Origin: an uncultured Fimbriimonadales bacterium
Lineage (GTDB): Bacteria > Armatimonadota > Fimbriimonadia > Fimbriimonadales > GBS-DC
Direction of reading: 5' to 3'
Length of the DNA stretch: 7,983 nt
NCBI GenBank assembly: GCA_937925775.1
Contig: CALAMM010000170.1
Span: forward strand, 1-7,983
Positions within the stretch are counted from its first letter, which is position 1. Every line of letters begins with the position of its first letter. The notes under the pieces were generated by a model. That model was not told the DNA's origin and did not search any database. It saw only the letters and a program-made list of their open reading frames with translations. Shown here piece by piece: positions 1 through 5,859 of this stretch. A program made the position numbers and the translations under genes.

Positions 1-42
1 AATCTCCTGCGCAATCCAGTCCTTCGACAACGAACGAGGCAT
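1..42 (-). CDS. 5' end of an unidentified leftward gene (partial)
   Basis: Reading leftward from an ATG at 42 the frame stays open to the window edge for 14 codons, beginning MPRSLSKDWIAQEI. This has a protein-like composition, but no family can be named from it. An in-frame GTG at 87 would add 15 residues (through ...YLCVLHGG) and is the furthest possible start, because an in-frame TGA lies a few codons upstream of it. A GGTGG directly before the ATG is too close to be a good ribosome binding site. The gene would be divergent from the methyltransferase at 159. Only a fragment is visible, so this is a tentative call. Confidence 0.3.
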   Translation of the reverse strand, partial: MPRSLSKDWIAQEI

Positions 43-143
43 GCCACCATGAAGGACGCAGAGGTAGACAAATGTAAACCTAATCACCTCGCCCGCTCAG
101 CCACATTCGCACCCCTTAGAAAACGCAAGATGCCCGTTGACAA

Positions 144-151
144 GGTATAAT
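144..151 (+). promoter_or_regulatory. GGTATAAT -10 promoter of the methyltransferase unit
   Basis: A perfect TATAAT (146-151) preceded by GG ends 7 nt before the GTG start at 159, and there is no Shine-Dalgarno in between. Initiation the usual 6-8 nt after the -10 box would fall on or beside the start codon, giving a leaderless mRNA. No good -35 box lies about 17 nt upstream. The TTGACA at 137-142 is only 3 nt away and cannot act as its partner. Confidence 0.6.
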
Positions 152-158
152 CCACTCC

Positions 159-1109
159 GTGCCTAAAGCAGTTGCTCAGGAGCTGCAGGAGCCAATCCCG
201 ATGCGTGAGGTGTGCTGGAGCGAGTACGCCGAGTACCTTGCCCGACAGCGCGAGGTGGTTATCGGAGACGCGCGCATCCCTCTAACAGGTCATAAACAGA
301 TCGAGTGTTTCCACCCAACAGACTTCGAGTTAGAGACCACAACGGTCTGGTCCTTCCCAGAGCGAGGAGATTGGGCAACCCACCAAGGCAACTATCGGGG
401 CAATTGGGCGCCCCAAATCCCGCGCAATCTCATCCTGCATTATTCTCAGCCTGATGACTGGGTGTTAGACCCGATGGTGGGCAGTGGCACGACCCTGGTG
501 GAGTGCCGTCTCCTGGGACGAAACGCTATCGGCGTCGATGTAAACTACCAGTCGCTAATGTTGACGCTCGACCGACTCAACTTCGAAGACGCAAACCTCT
601 ATGAAAAGTTGCCACCGACAACAGTGCGCCTATTTCACGGCGACGCCCGACGACTAAACCTAATCGAGCCTGAATCAATTGATTTGGTAGCACTTCATCC
701 ACCATATGCGGGTATCATTACCTACTCAAAGAATTCACCTGTGGCAGGGGACATCTCACAACTGCGATCACTGAGCAAGTTTTTGGAAGCCATCGAGCAA
801 GTCGCGCGAGAATGCTACCGAGTACTCAAACCCAATAAACACTGCGCTATCTTAATCGGTGACTCGCGCAAGCACAAGCACTACATCCCTATCGCCTACC
901 GAGTAATGGAGCGATTTCTTCGAGCAGGTTTCATCCTAAAGGAAGATATTATCAAGGTGCAATGGAACATGAAATCGACGCGCGAGCGCTGGCGTTTAAA
1001 CAAGAAGCACGACTTTATGCTTATTTACCATGAACATCTTTTTGTATTTCGCAAGCCCGATGTTGGTGAAGATACTCGCAAGTACCAAGGGAGCATGTCA
1101 GATGGTTAG
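159..1109 (+). CDS. DNA N4-cytosine/N6-adenine methyltransferase
   Basis: This 316-residue protein is an S-adenosylmethionine-dependent DNA amino-methyltransferase of the N4/N6 family, expected to methylate an exocyclic amino group in a specific DNA site. A motif X-like stretch (WAPQIPRNLILHYS, 83-96) leads into motif I, DPMVGSGTT (104-112), which binds the cofactor. Then come GVDVN (125-129), GDARRL (161-166) and motif IV as HPPY (180-183). Motif I lies before IV with only about 68 residues between them, so the target-recognition part must be N-terminal (1-60) or C-terminal. His at the first motif IV position is unusual, since m4C enzymes usually have Ser and m6A enzymes Asp or Asn. Whether it makes m4C or m6A cannot be read from the sequence. 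The GTG start is chosen because the TATAAT at 146-151 fits a leaderless transcript. ATG at 201 is the alternative. Its last 8 bp overlap the next gene. Base composition is poorer in G+C than the neighbours, suggesting acquisition. Confidence 0.9.
   Translation: MPKAVAQELQEPIPMREVCWSEYAEYLARQREVVIGDARIPLTGHKQIECFHPTDFELETTTVWSFPERGDWATHQGNYRGNWAPQIPRNLILHYSQPDDWVLDPMVGSGTTLVECRLLGRNAIGVDVNYQSLMLTLDRLNFEDANLYEKLPPTTVRLFHGDARRLNLIEPESIDLVALHPPYAGIITYSKNSPVAGDISQLRSLSKFLEAIEQVARECYRVLKPNKHCAILIGDSRKHKHYIPIAYRVMERFLRAGFILKEDIIKVQWNMKSTRERWRLNKKHDFMLIYHEHLFVFRKPDVGEDTRKYQGSMSDG
1087..1093 (+). promoter_or_regulatory. Ribosome binding site deciding the start at 1102
   Basis: AAGGGAG inside the end of the methyltransferase gene lies 8 nt before ATG 1102. 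It favours that start over the upstream in-frame ATG at 1030, which would overlap the methyltransferase by 80 bp. The placement suggests coupled translation of the two genes. Confidence 0.55.
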
Positions 1110-1668
1110 GAGTATCGCTCTAAAGGGGATATCCAAGGAGCGGCTGCCACTTTGGCAGGTGGTGCGTCGGCGTTTGAGGCGGTGGGGGCTACAACTCGCA
1201 GGCAAACAGCTAATTTGGACAACGCAGAACAATACTGATATCGCTGTGGTAAGAGGGAAAAAATCTCCGAATGACTTTGTGGTGAAGTATAAAGAACCAG
1301 GTCGCCCTTGGCGCACTCCCAGACATCTCCACCTAATCGTAGAGCTCTATGTGAAATCCGCTTACAACGAAAAACTCACGATGGAACTGCGTGACCATCT
1401 CCTGGAGGTTTTTAGGAGAGTGCAGCCTGCACACAAGTACCCACCTGCACTCCAAGTGTATCAGCAAGGTGATGAACAGAAGTTCGCTGCGTTGGACGCG
1501 GTCGGGGAATATACTGTTGAGTTTATGCTCATCGTCAGTGAGCTGATATTTATTCAGGAGAAGACAAATTATCCCACAGGTTCCTTAACCTATGAGTTGT
1601 ATAAGGAGTTTGGCGTCAAGGAACGGTTCAGTGTTTTGCACAAGGCTGCCTTTCGGGGGCGGCGCTGA
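1102..1668 (+). CDS. Methyltransferase-linked protein, possible restriction endonuclease (unassigned)
   Basis: I do not recognise a named family for this 188-residue protein. It begins with a strongly basic segment (residues 12-35, including VRRRLRRWGL) that could contact nucleic acid. A predicted strand pair at 45-62 follows (TDIAVV then DFVVKYKE), then the stretch RTPRHLHLIVELYVK (71-85). The remainder is mostly helical and ends in basic residues. Acidic and lysine residues that could form a nuclease centre exist (D46, D58, K62, E81, K85), but no clean PD-(D/E)xK, HNH or GIY-YIG motif is visible. No signal peptide or membrane segment is seen, so it is cytosolic. It starts inside the methyltransferase gene (8 bp overlap) behind AAGGGAG, so the two are almost certainly made together. 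The position, size and low G+C shared with the methyltransferase suggest a cognate endonuclease or a specificity/accessory subunit. That function is inferred from context only. Confidence 0.8.
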   Translation: MVRSIALKGISKERLPLWQVVRRRLRRWGLQLAGKQLIWTTQNNTDIAVVRGKKSPNDFVVKYKEPGRPWRTPRHLHLIVELYVKSAYNEKLTMELRDHLLEVFRRVQPAHKYPPALQVYQQGDEQKFAALDAVGEYTVEFMLIVSELIFIQEKTNYPTGSLTYELYKEFGVKERFSVLHKAAFRGRR

Positions 1669-1678
1669 GGTGGCTCGC

Positions 1679-3106
1679 TCAGGTTCTATCTGCCGTTTTT
1701 TCCCTCAGAAACGCTTCCGCCAGTTTCCAGGCGGTTTCTGTGTCGTCGGGGGCGAGGTTGCCTTCAATCACCTGCTCTTCCAAGTAGCGTTTGATGCGTC
1801 CCACTAAGGGGCTGGGCGGGAGTCCGAATCGCTCCATAATCTGCGTGCCTGTGAGGGGGCTTTGCCAGCGCGTGTGCGGCTGCTTGGACTGTACCTCCGC
1901 TATGCGCTGGCGCAGGGCGGCGATATCGGCGTGGACGACATCGTGGCGTTGCGCCTTGATGTCCGCTTCCACCAAGCGCAAAAGCGGCTCCAGCAGTGTG
2001 CCCGCATCACGCACCAGGCGGCGCACTGCCGAATCGCTCCATTCTGGAGTATAGAAGCCCGGACGCATATGTAGGCGCACCAGCGTCGTGACGCGCTCTA
2101 TGGTTGCGTTTGAATAGCGCATCGTGCGCAGCCACTCGGCGGCGATCTGCGCACCGACGCGGTCGTGTTCGTAGAAATGGACGCTGCCATCGGCATCTAC
2201 CGTGCGCGTGGCAGGTTTGCCGACATCGTGCAACAGTGCCGCAAGGCGCAGCTCCCACGCGGGCAACTCCAGCCCTTCAGGGTTCACATACTCTACCGTC
2301 TTCAGGCTGTGTCCCCATACATCGTAAAGGTGATACTCGTTCTGCGTGCAGCCGACCATCGGCAGCAAGGGTTGCCCGAACTGGTGCAGCAGGCGCGTCT
2401 CCAGTAGCATCTGCAATCCCGCAGCGGCTTGAGGCGAGTCCATAAGGCGCGTGAATTCGACCTGCACGCGCTCGATGCTGACGATGGCAAGCCGCTCCGC
2501 TTGCTCCAGAATCGCCTGATATGCTGCCGGGTCGATGGTGAAGCCGAGTTGCACCGCGAAGCGCACGGCACGCAGCATGCGGAGTGGGTCTTCATAGAAG
2601 GTTTCGCGCGGGGCGCGTGGGGTGCGCAAGACCTTCGCCTGCAGGTCGCTCCACCCTACTCCGAGCGGGTCGAGGATCTCGCCTGTGTGCAGGTTCTCCA
2701 GCAAGGTGTTCACCGTGAAGTCGCGGCGGAGGGCGTCTTCGTACAGCGTGGCAGGGCGCACCTGCTGCGGCTTACGGCTCGCGTCGTGATATGACTCGGC
2801 GCGCGCCGTAACCAGCTCCACCAGCGTCGCGCCGATATGTACCATCGCTGTGCCGAAGCGGGGGTAGACGACTGGGGGGTGCGCCGCAATCCCGCGCTCG
2901 AATAGAAACTGCGCCAGTTGGAGGGCGTCGCCTTCCAGCACTAAATCGACATCGTTGGGCAGGGGGCGTCCGAGCAGCTTGTCGCGCACATAGCCCCCCA
3001 CGAGGTACACCTTGCCCTCGTAGGGGGTGTTCGCTAAGCCTTCACGCAAGCGTTGCAACGCATCGGATACGGAGCCTTCGGATGAACTGGGCGGATGCGA
3101 CCCCAT
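1679..3106 (-). CDS. cca: CCA tRNA nucleotidyltransferase / poly(A) polymerase family protein with HD domain
   Basis: The 475-residue protein belongs to the class II tRNA nucleotidyltransferase/poly(A) polymerase family, which adds or repairs the 3' CCA of tRNAs using CTP and ATP. The head domain shows GGYVRD (37-42), the metal-binding aspartates of NDVDLV (D52, D54), RRDFTVN (127-133) and the nucleotide-selecting EDPLRMLRAVRF (172-183). A C-terminal HD phosphohydrolase-type domain follows, with H265 and LLHDVGK (291-297, H293/D294). Other members of the family are poly(A) polymerases or split CC- and A-adding enzymes, and these cannot be separated by eye. ATG 3106 is chosen over ATG 3118 because the latter lies inside the promoter hexamer TATGAT (3119-3114), which ends 7 nt before 3106 with no ribosome binding site. 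The gene is divergent from tryptophanase. Its stop is 10 bp from the end of the methyltransferase-linked gene. Confidence 0.93.
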   Translation of the reverse strand: MGSHPPSSSEGSVSDALQRLREGLANTPYEGKVYLVGGYVRDKLLGRPLPNDVDLVLEGDALQLAQFLFERGIAAHPPVVYPRFGTAMVHIGATLVELVTARAESYHDASRKPQQVRPATLYEDALRRDFTVNTLLENLHTGEILDPLGVGWSDLQAKVLRTPRAPRETFYEDPLRMLRAVRFAVQLGFTIDPAAYQAILEQAERLAIVSIERVQVEFTRLMDSPQAAAGLQMLLETRLLHQFGQPLLPMVGCTQNEYHLYDVWGHSLKTVEYVNPEGLELPAWELRLAALLHDVGKPATRTVDADGSVHFYEHDRVGAQIAAEWLRTMRYSNATIERVTTLVRLHMRPGFYTPEWSDSAVRRLVRDAGTLLEPLLRLVEADIKAQRHDVVHADIAALRQRIAEVQSKQPHTRWQSPLTGTQIMERFGLPPSPLVGRIKRYLEEQVIEGNLAPDDTETAWKLAEAFLREKTADRT

Positions 3107-3113
3107 CGAGTGT

Positions 3114-3121
3114 ATCATACC
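3114..3121 (-). promoter_or_regulatory. GGTATGAT -10 promoter of the CCA enzyme gene
   Basis: On the minus strand GGTATGAT runs from 3121 to 3114 and ends 7 nt before ATG 3106. The geometry is that of the methyltransferase promoter, and again there is no Shine-Dalgarno. A leaderless transcript is predicted. No clear -35 box is visible upstream. Confidence 0.5.
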
Positions 3122-3162
3122 CTACGCTTTCCACGCGCCGCAGGAGCAGTGCCACCACAACA

Positions 3163-3170
3163 GGTACAAT
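3163..3170 (+). promoter_or_regulatory. GGTACAAT -10 promoter of the tryptophanase gene
   Basis: GGTACAAT ends 20 nt before ATG 3191, so the transcript would carry a leader of roughly 14 nt. Only a weak GGGG (3178-3181) resembles a ribosome binding site. The box faces the divergent CCA promoter across 43 bp (3122-3162 lies between the two octamers). There is no room for a TnaC-type leader peptide. Confidence 0.45.
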
Positions 3171-3190
3171 CCTTTGCGGGGCGCAACGAA

Positions 3191-4570
3191 ATGCCGTTTC
3201 GGACGATTATCGAGCCGTTCAAAATCAAGGCAGTGGAGCCCATCCGTCTCACGACGCAGGCGGAGCGCGAGACCATCTTGGAGCGCGCCCACTACAACCT
3301 GTTCCTTGTGCGCTCCGATGAGGTGATTATCGACCTGCTCACCGATTCGGGCACGGCGGCGATGAGCAGTGAGCAGTGGGCAGGCGTGATGCGCGGCGAT
3401 GAATCTTATGCGGGCAGCCGCAGCTACTACTTTTTCGAGGAGACCGTGCGCGACATCTTCGGCTTTGAGCATGTTATCCCTGTGCATCAGGGGCGCGCGG
3501 CGGAACGCATCTTGTTCACGCTGCTGTGCAAGCCCGGCGATGTTATCCCGAACAACACGCATTTCGATACCACACGCGCGAACATCGAGTATCGCGGGGG
3601 GCGCGCGGTCGACCTGCCGTGCCCCGAACTGCGCGATACCACCACGCCCCACCCCTTTAAGGGCAACATGGATGTTGAAGCGTTAGAACGACTGATTGAT
3701 GAGGTCGGTGCAGCGAATATCCCCCTCGTGATGCTGACCGTGACCAACAATTCGGGTGGGGGGCAGCCCGTCTCGATGGCGAACATTCGTGCCGTGAGCG
3801 CGGTCTGCAGGAAGCACGGCATCCCGTTCTACATCGATGCCTGTCGCTTTGCCGAGAACGCCTACTTCATCAAGTTGCGCGAGCCGGGCTACGCCGACAA
3901 GACCCCACTGGAGATTGCTCGCGAGATGTTTCGCTATGCCGATGGCTGCACGATGTCCGCAAAGAAGGACGGGCTGGCAAATATCGGCGGCTTCCTTTGT
4001 ACCAACGATCCGAAACTTGCTCAGCAGGAAAAGGAGCTGCTGATTCTCACGGAAGGGTTCCCCACTTATGGCGGCTTAGCGGGGCGGGATTTAGAGGCAA
4101 TCGCCATCGGGCTCCGCGAGGCACTCGACGAGCATTATCTGGAGTATCGAATCGCCTCCACGCGCTACCTGGGCGAGCATATTGCCCGCGAGGGCGTGCC
4201 CATCGTGCAGCCGCCAGGCGGACATGCAGTTTACATCGATGCGGGCAGGATGTTGCCCCACATCCCACCGTTGCAGTATCCGGGGCAGTCGTTAGCGGTG
4301 GAGTTATATCGGCTGGGGGGCGTGCGCAGCTGTGAGATTGGTTCGGTGATGTTCGCAGCACGCAATCCCGACACGGGCGAGGAGATGCCCGCCCCGCGCG
4401 AGCTGGTACGCCTTGCCATCCCCCGACGGGTCTACACCCAAAGCCATGTGGACTATGTAGTGGAGGTGATCTTGGAAGCCTATCGCCGCCGCGAGCAGCT
4501 GCGCGGCTACCGTATCACATGGCAGACGCCATTCCTAAGGCATTTCAGCTGCCACTTTGAGCCGCTGTAG
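3191..4570 (+). CDS. tnaA: Tryptophanase (beta-eliminating PLP lyase)
   Basis: This 459-residue PLP enzyme of the tryptophanase/tyrosine phenol-lyase family is predicted to split L-tryptophan into indole, pyruvate and ammonia in the cytosol. Family landmarks are LLTDSGT (49-55), MRGDESYAGSRSYY (67-80, Y73), HQGR (99-102), D216 near the PLP nitrogen, SAKKD (256-260, K259 the Schiff-base lysine) and IPRR (410-413, R412 for the carboxylate). Three positions that separate the two activities are tryptophanase-like: D126 in HFDTT (Thr in tyrosine phenol-lyase), I383 in CEIG (Arg in the lyase) and H451 in LRHF (Phe in the lyase). Other stretches, such as YADGCTM, NIGGFLC and GLAGRD, resemble the lyase more. 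HQGRA replaces the usual HQGRG. The start MPFRTIIEPFKIKAVEP matches the family N-terminus, so the longer in-frame start at 3095 is rejected. No transporter or leader peptide gene is adjacent. Confidence 0.9.
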   Translation: MPFRTIIEPFKIKAVEPIRLTTQAERETILERAHYNLFLVRSDEVIIDLLTDSGTAAMSSEQWAGVMRGDESYAGSRSYYFFEETVRDIFGFEHVIPVHQGRAAERILFTLLCKPGDVIPNNTHFDTTRANIEYRGGRAVDLPCPELRDTTTPHPFKGNMDVEALERLIDEVGAANIPLVMLTVTNNSGGGQPVSMANIRAVSAVCRKHGIPFYIDACRFAENAYFIKLREPGYADKTPLEIAREMFRYADGCTMSAKKDGLANIGGFLCTNDPKLAQQEKELLILTEGFPTYGGLAGRDLEAIAIGLREALDEHYLEYRIASTRYLGEHIAREGVPIVQPPGGHAVYIDAGRMLPHIPPLQYPGQSLAVELYRLGGVRSCEIGSVMFAARNPDTGEEMPAPRELVRLAIPRRVYTQSHVDYVVEVILEAYRRREQLRGYRITWQTPFLRHFSCHFEPL

Positions 4571-4572
4571 CC

Positions 4573-4965
4573 TCACTCCTTGCGCCGCACGCTCCCGCCC
4601 TCTTTGGGGCTGGCGTCGATCTCGTTCGTGAAGGTCGTCCGCCCGACACGACGCTCCTTATAGAACTTGCCAATCACCACCACCTTGTCGTCCTCGCGGA
4701 TGGGAAGATGCCCGTAGGAGAAGACCGTAACCTGTTTGTTCTCGCTGTCGAGCTTGAAGGTGGTGTAGGCGTTGCCGACACGCGAGGTCTTCTTCTTCAG
4801 GTCGTCCACCTCGCCTTCCACCTCCACCAGTTTGCGGTGGAACTTATCTGGCTCTTTCAGGAGCGCGGCGACAGTGGTCTTAATCGGCGTCGGTTTCGGC
4901 TTTTGCTGAGCGACTGTGCCGCTCCAGACCAACGCGAACGCAATAATCAGGGAAAACACCCGCAT
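4573..4965 (-). CDS. Small exported OB-fold-like protein
   Basis: A 130-residue protein with a probable signal peptide (MRVFSLIIAFALVWSGTVA, residues 1-19) and a short Lys/Pro linker. One small beta-rich domain follows (about 28-118): helix TVAALLKEPDKF, then VEVEGEVDDL, AYTTFKLDSENKQVTVFSYG, DDKVVVIGKF and TTFTNEIDA. This pattern resembles exported OB-fold domains, often annotated as nucleic acid-binding-like or CcmE-like. The actual ligand is unknown and a nucleic acid role outside the membrane should not be assumed. The C-terminus is charged (VRRKE). ATG 4965 is chosen because GGAGGT lies 6 nt upstream and the Met is followed directly by the signal peptide. The in-frame ATG at 4983 would place the ribosome binding site inside the coding region. 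It lies 69 bp behind talC on the same strand with no promoter octamer of its own, so it is probably cotranscribed. Its stop is 2 bp from the tryptophanase stop. Confidence 0.85.
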   Translation of the reverse strand: MRVFSLIIAFALVWSGTVAQQKPKPTPIKTTVAALLKEPDKFHRKLVEVEGEVDDLKKKTSRVGNAYTTFKLDSENKQVTVFSYGHLPIREDDKVVVIGKFYKERRVGRTTFTNEIDASPKEGGSVRRKE

Positions 4966-4971
4966 GGTTGA

Positions 4972-4977
4972 ACCTCC
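4972..4977 (-). promoter_or_regulatory. Ribosome binding site deciding the start at 4965
   Basis: GGAGGT on the minus strand, 6 nt before ATG 4965, is a near-ideal Shine-Dalgarno. It shows that the shorter start is the right one. Confidence 0.75.
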
Positions 4978-5034
4978 GTGCAAGCATTTCGCGGTAGCCG
5001 CGTCGATTCCTGCTGCTGTTCTGAGGCGGCAGCC

Positions 5035-5694
5035 TTACTCGAAGATGCGTAGCCCTGCCTTGTTCCAGTCGTCCAAGAAGCGTTGCAGGCCGATATCGGT
5101 CAGCGGATGCTGGAACAGCTGCTCCATCACTTTGAAGGGCATCGTGGCGATGTGGGCGCCCAGCCGAATTGCTTCCACCACATGCATCGGGTGGCGGATG
5201 CTGGCAACCAGCACTTCGCTGTTGAACCCGTAGTTTTCTACCATCTGCACGGCGTCTTCGATTGTGCGCATCCCCGCGCTGGCGACATCATCTACACGCC
5301 CGACGAACACGCTGATATAGCTTGCGCCCGCTTTCGCCGCCAGCAGCGCTTGCGCAGGGGAGAATACCAGCGTCATGTTCACCCGAATCCCCTCGTGGGT
5401 CAGGCGGCGCGTGGCGGCGACCCCCGCTGGCGTCATCGGGATCTTCACCACGATGTTGGGCGACCAAGAGGCAATTTCGTGTGCTTCGCGCAGGATATCG
5501 TCGACGGTCGTGCCTACAACCTCCGCGCTGATGGAGCCGTGAGGCAGGATGGAACACATCTCCAGCACGGTTTCTTTGAACCCGCGCCCCGCTTGGGCAA
5601 TGAGGGAGGGATTGGTCGTCACGCCGTCCAGAATGCCCCATTCCGCGGCTTTGCGTACTTCCTCGACCTTGCCTGTATCCACGAAGAGTTTCAT
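5035..5694 (-). CDS. tal: Transaldolase of the TalC/fructose-6-phosphate aldolase family
   Basis: The 219-residue protein has the length and order of the short TalC/FSA class I aldolases of the non-oxidative pentose phosphate pathway. Landmarks are LFVDTG (3-8, D6), GVTTNPSLI (24-32, N28), VVKIPMT (82-88, Schiff-base K84) and a C-terminal helix with QHPLTDIGLQRFLDDW (195-210). Two positions that separate the activities are of transaldolase type. E58 in SAEVVGT stands where E. coli FSA has Gln, and F130 in SVFVGRVDD stands where FSA has the catalytic Tyr. Transfer of dihydroxyacetone between sugar phosphates (EC 2.2.1.2) is therefore more likely than free-aldol cleavage. AGGAG lies 7 nt before the ATG. 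The start is only 22 nt behind the 3' end of tRNA-Gln on the same strand with no promoter octamer between, which suggests a tRNA-mRNA precursor. The OB-fold-like gene follows 69 bp downstream. Confidence 0.93.
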   Translation of the reverse strand: MKLFVDTGKVEEVRKAAEWGILDGVTTNPSLIAQAGRGFKETVLEMCSILPHGSISAEVVGTTVDDILREAHEIASWSPNIVVKIPMTPAGVAATRRLTHEGIRVNMTLVFSPAQALLAAKAGASYISVFVGRVDDVASAGMRTIEDAVQMVENYGFNSEVLVASIRHPMHVVEAIRLGAHIATMPFKVMEQLFQHPLTDIGLQRFLDDWNKAGLRIFE

Positions 5695-5701
5695 CGAGAG
5701 G

Positions 5702-5706
5702 CTCCT
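5702..5706 (-). promoter_or_regulatory. Ribosome binding site of the transaldolase gene
   Basis: AGGAG on the minus strand, 7 nt before ATG 5694, lies between the tRNA 3' end and the gene. Translation can therefore start on an RNA released by tRNA 3' processing. Confidence 0.6.
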
Positions 5707-5716
5707 ATGAGGTTAT

Positions 5717-5790
5717 TGGCTGCCGGGGGTGGATTCGAACCACCACTACCAGATCCAGAGTCTGGCGTCCTGCCGTTAGACGACCCGGCA
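5717..5790 (-). tRNA. tRNA-Gln, anticodon CTG, CCA encoded
   Basis: All arms fold over 74 nt. The 7-bp acceptor pairs TGCCGGG with CCCGGCA, and the D arm pairs GTCT with GGAC. The 5-bp anticodon stem pairs CCAGA with TCTGG around loop CTCTGGA, giving anticodon CTG, which reads CAG codons. The variable loop is TAGT. The T arm pairs GGTGG with CCACC around TTCGAAT. Discriminator G is followed by a genomic CCA (5719-5717), so this tRNA needs the CCA enzyme encoded at 1679-3106 only for repair. It is followed on the same strand after 22 nt by the transaldolase gene. Confidence 0.97.
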
Positions 5791-5801
5791 ACACACCTCT
5801 T

Positions 5802-5829
5802 ATTATACCCAACCGCGTGGAGAATGCAA
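5802..5829 (-). promoter_or_regulatory. Promoter of tRNA-Gln and probably the talC unit
   Basis: On the minus strand, -35 TTGCAT (5829-5824), a 16-nt spacer and -10 TATAAT (5807-5802) form the best sigma-70-type promoter in the window. The -10 is preceded by GG as in the other units. It ends 11 nt before the mature tRNA 5' end, leaving a short precursor leader for RNase P to remove. It is the only recognisable promoter for the genes down to 4573. Confidence 0.75.
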
Positions 5830-5859
5830 GTCCCCCTCACGCCTTGACTGGAGGGTTGT

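Noticed and set aside
61..90. GAGGT...ACCTC inverted repeat upstream of the methyltransferase as a control-protein operator
   Set aside because: Arms are 5 bp with a 20-nt loop, no C-protein gene is present and such pairs occur by chance.
137..151. TTGACA next to TATAAT before the methyltransferase, as a complete sigma-70 promoter
   Set aside because: The two hexamers are separated by 3 nt, not about 17, so they cannot be a -35/-10 pair. Only the -10 is kept.
1665..1699. CTGAG/CTCAG hairpin followed by TTTTTT as terminator of the methyltransferase unit
   Set aside because: The stem is 5 bp and the T-run (1694-1699) begins 11 nt after it, too far for an intrinsic terminator. The T-run is coding sequence of the CCA gene.
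3095..3190. N-terminal extension of tryptophanase from ATG 3095
   Set aside because: It would span the promoter octamer and overlap the divergent CCA gene. The family N-terminus begins at 3191.
3107..3190. TnaC-like leader peptide regulating tryptophanase
   Set aside because: The gap is 84 bp with the -10 box 20 nt from the start codon, and no short Trp-containing frame is present.
4990..5002. CGCGG-TAG-CCGCG hairpin between talC and the OB-fold gene as a terminator
   Set aside because: It has a 5-bp stem with a 3-nt loop and no T-run on the minus strand. It may be a processing or stability element, but chance is likely at this G+C.
5083..5847. Long plus-strand frame (254 codons) opposite the transaldolase gene
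   Set aside because: It is a shadow of talC and also covers the tRNA; the product is His/Arg-rich with no recognisable domain.
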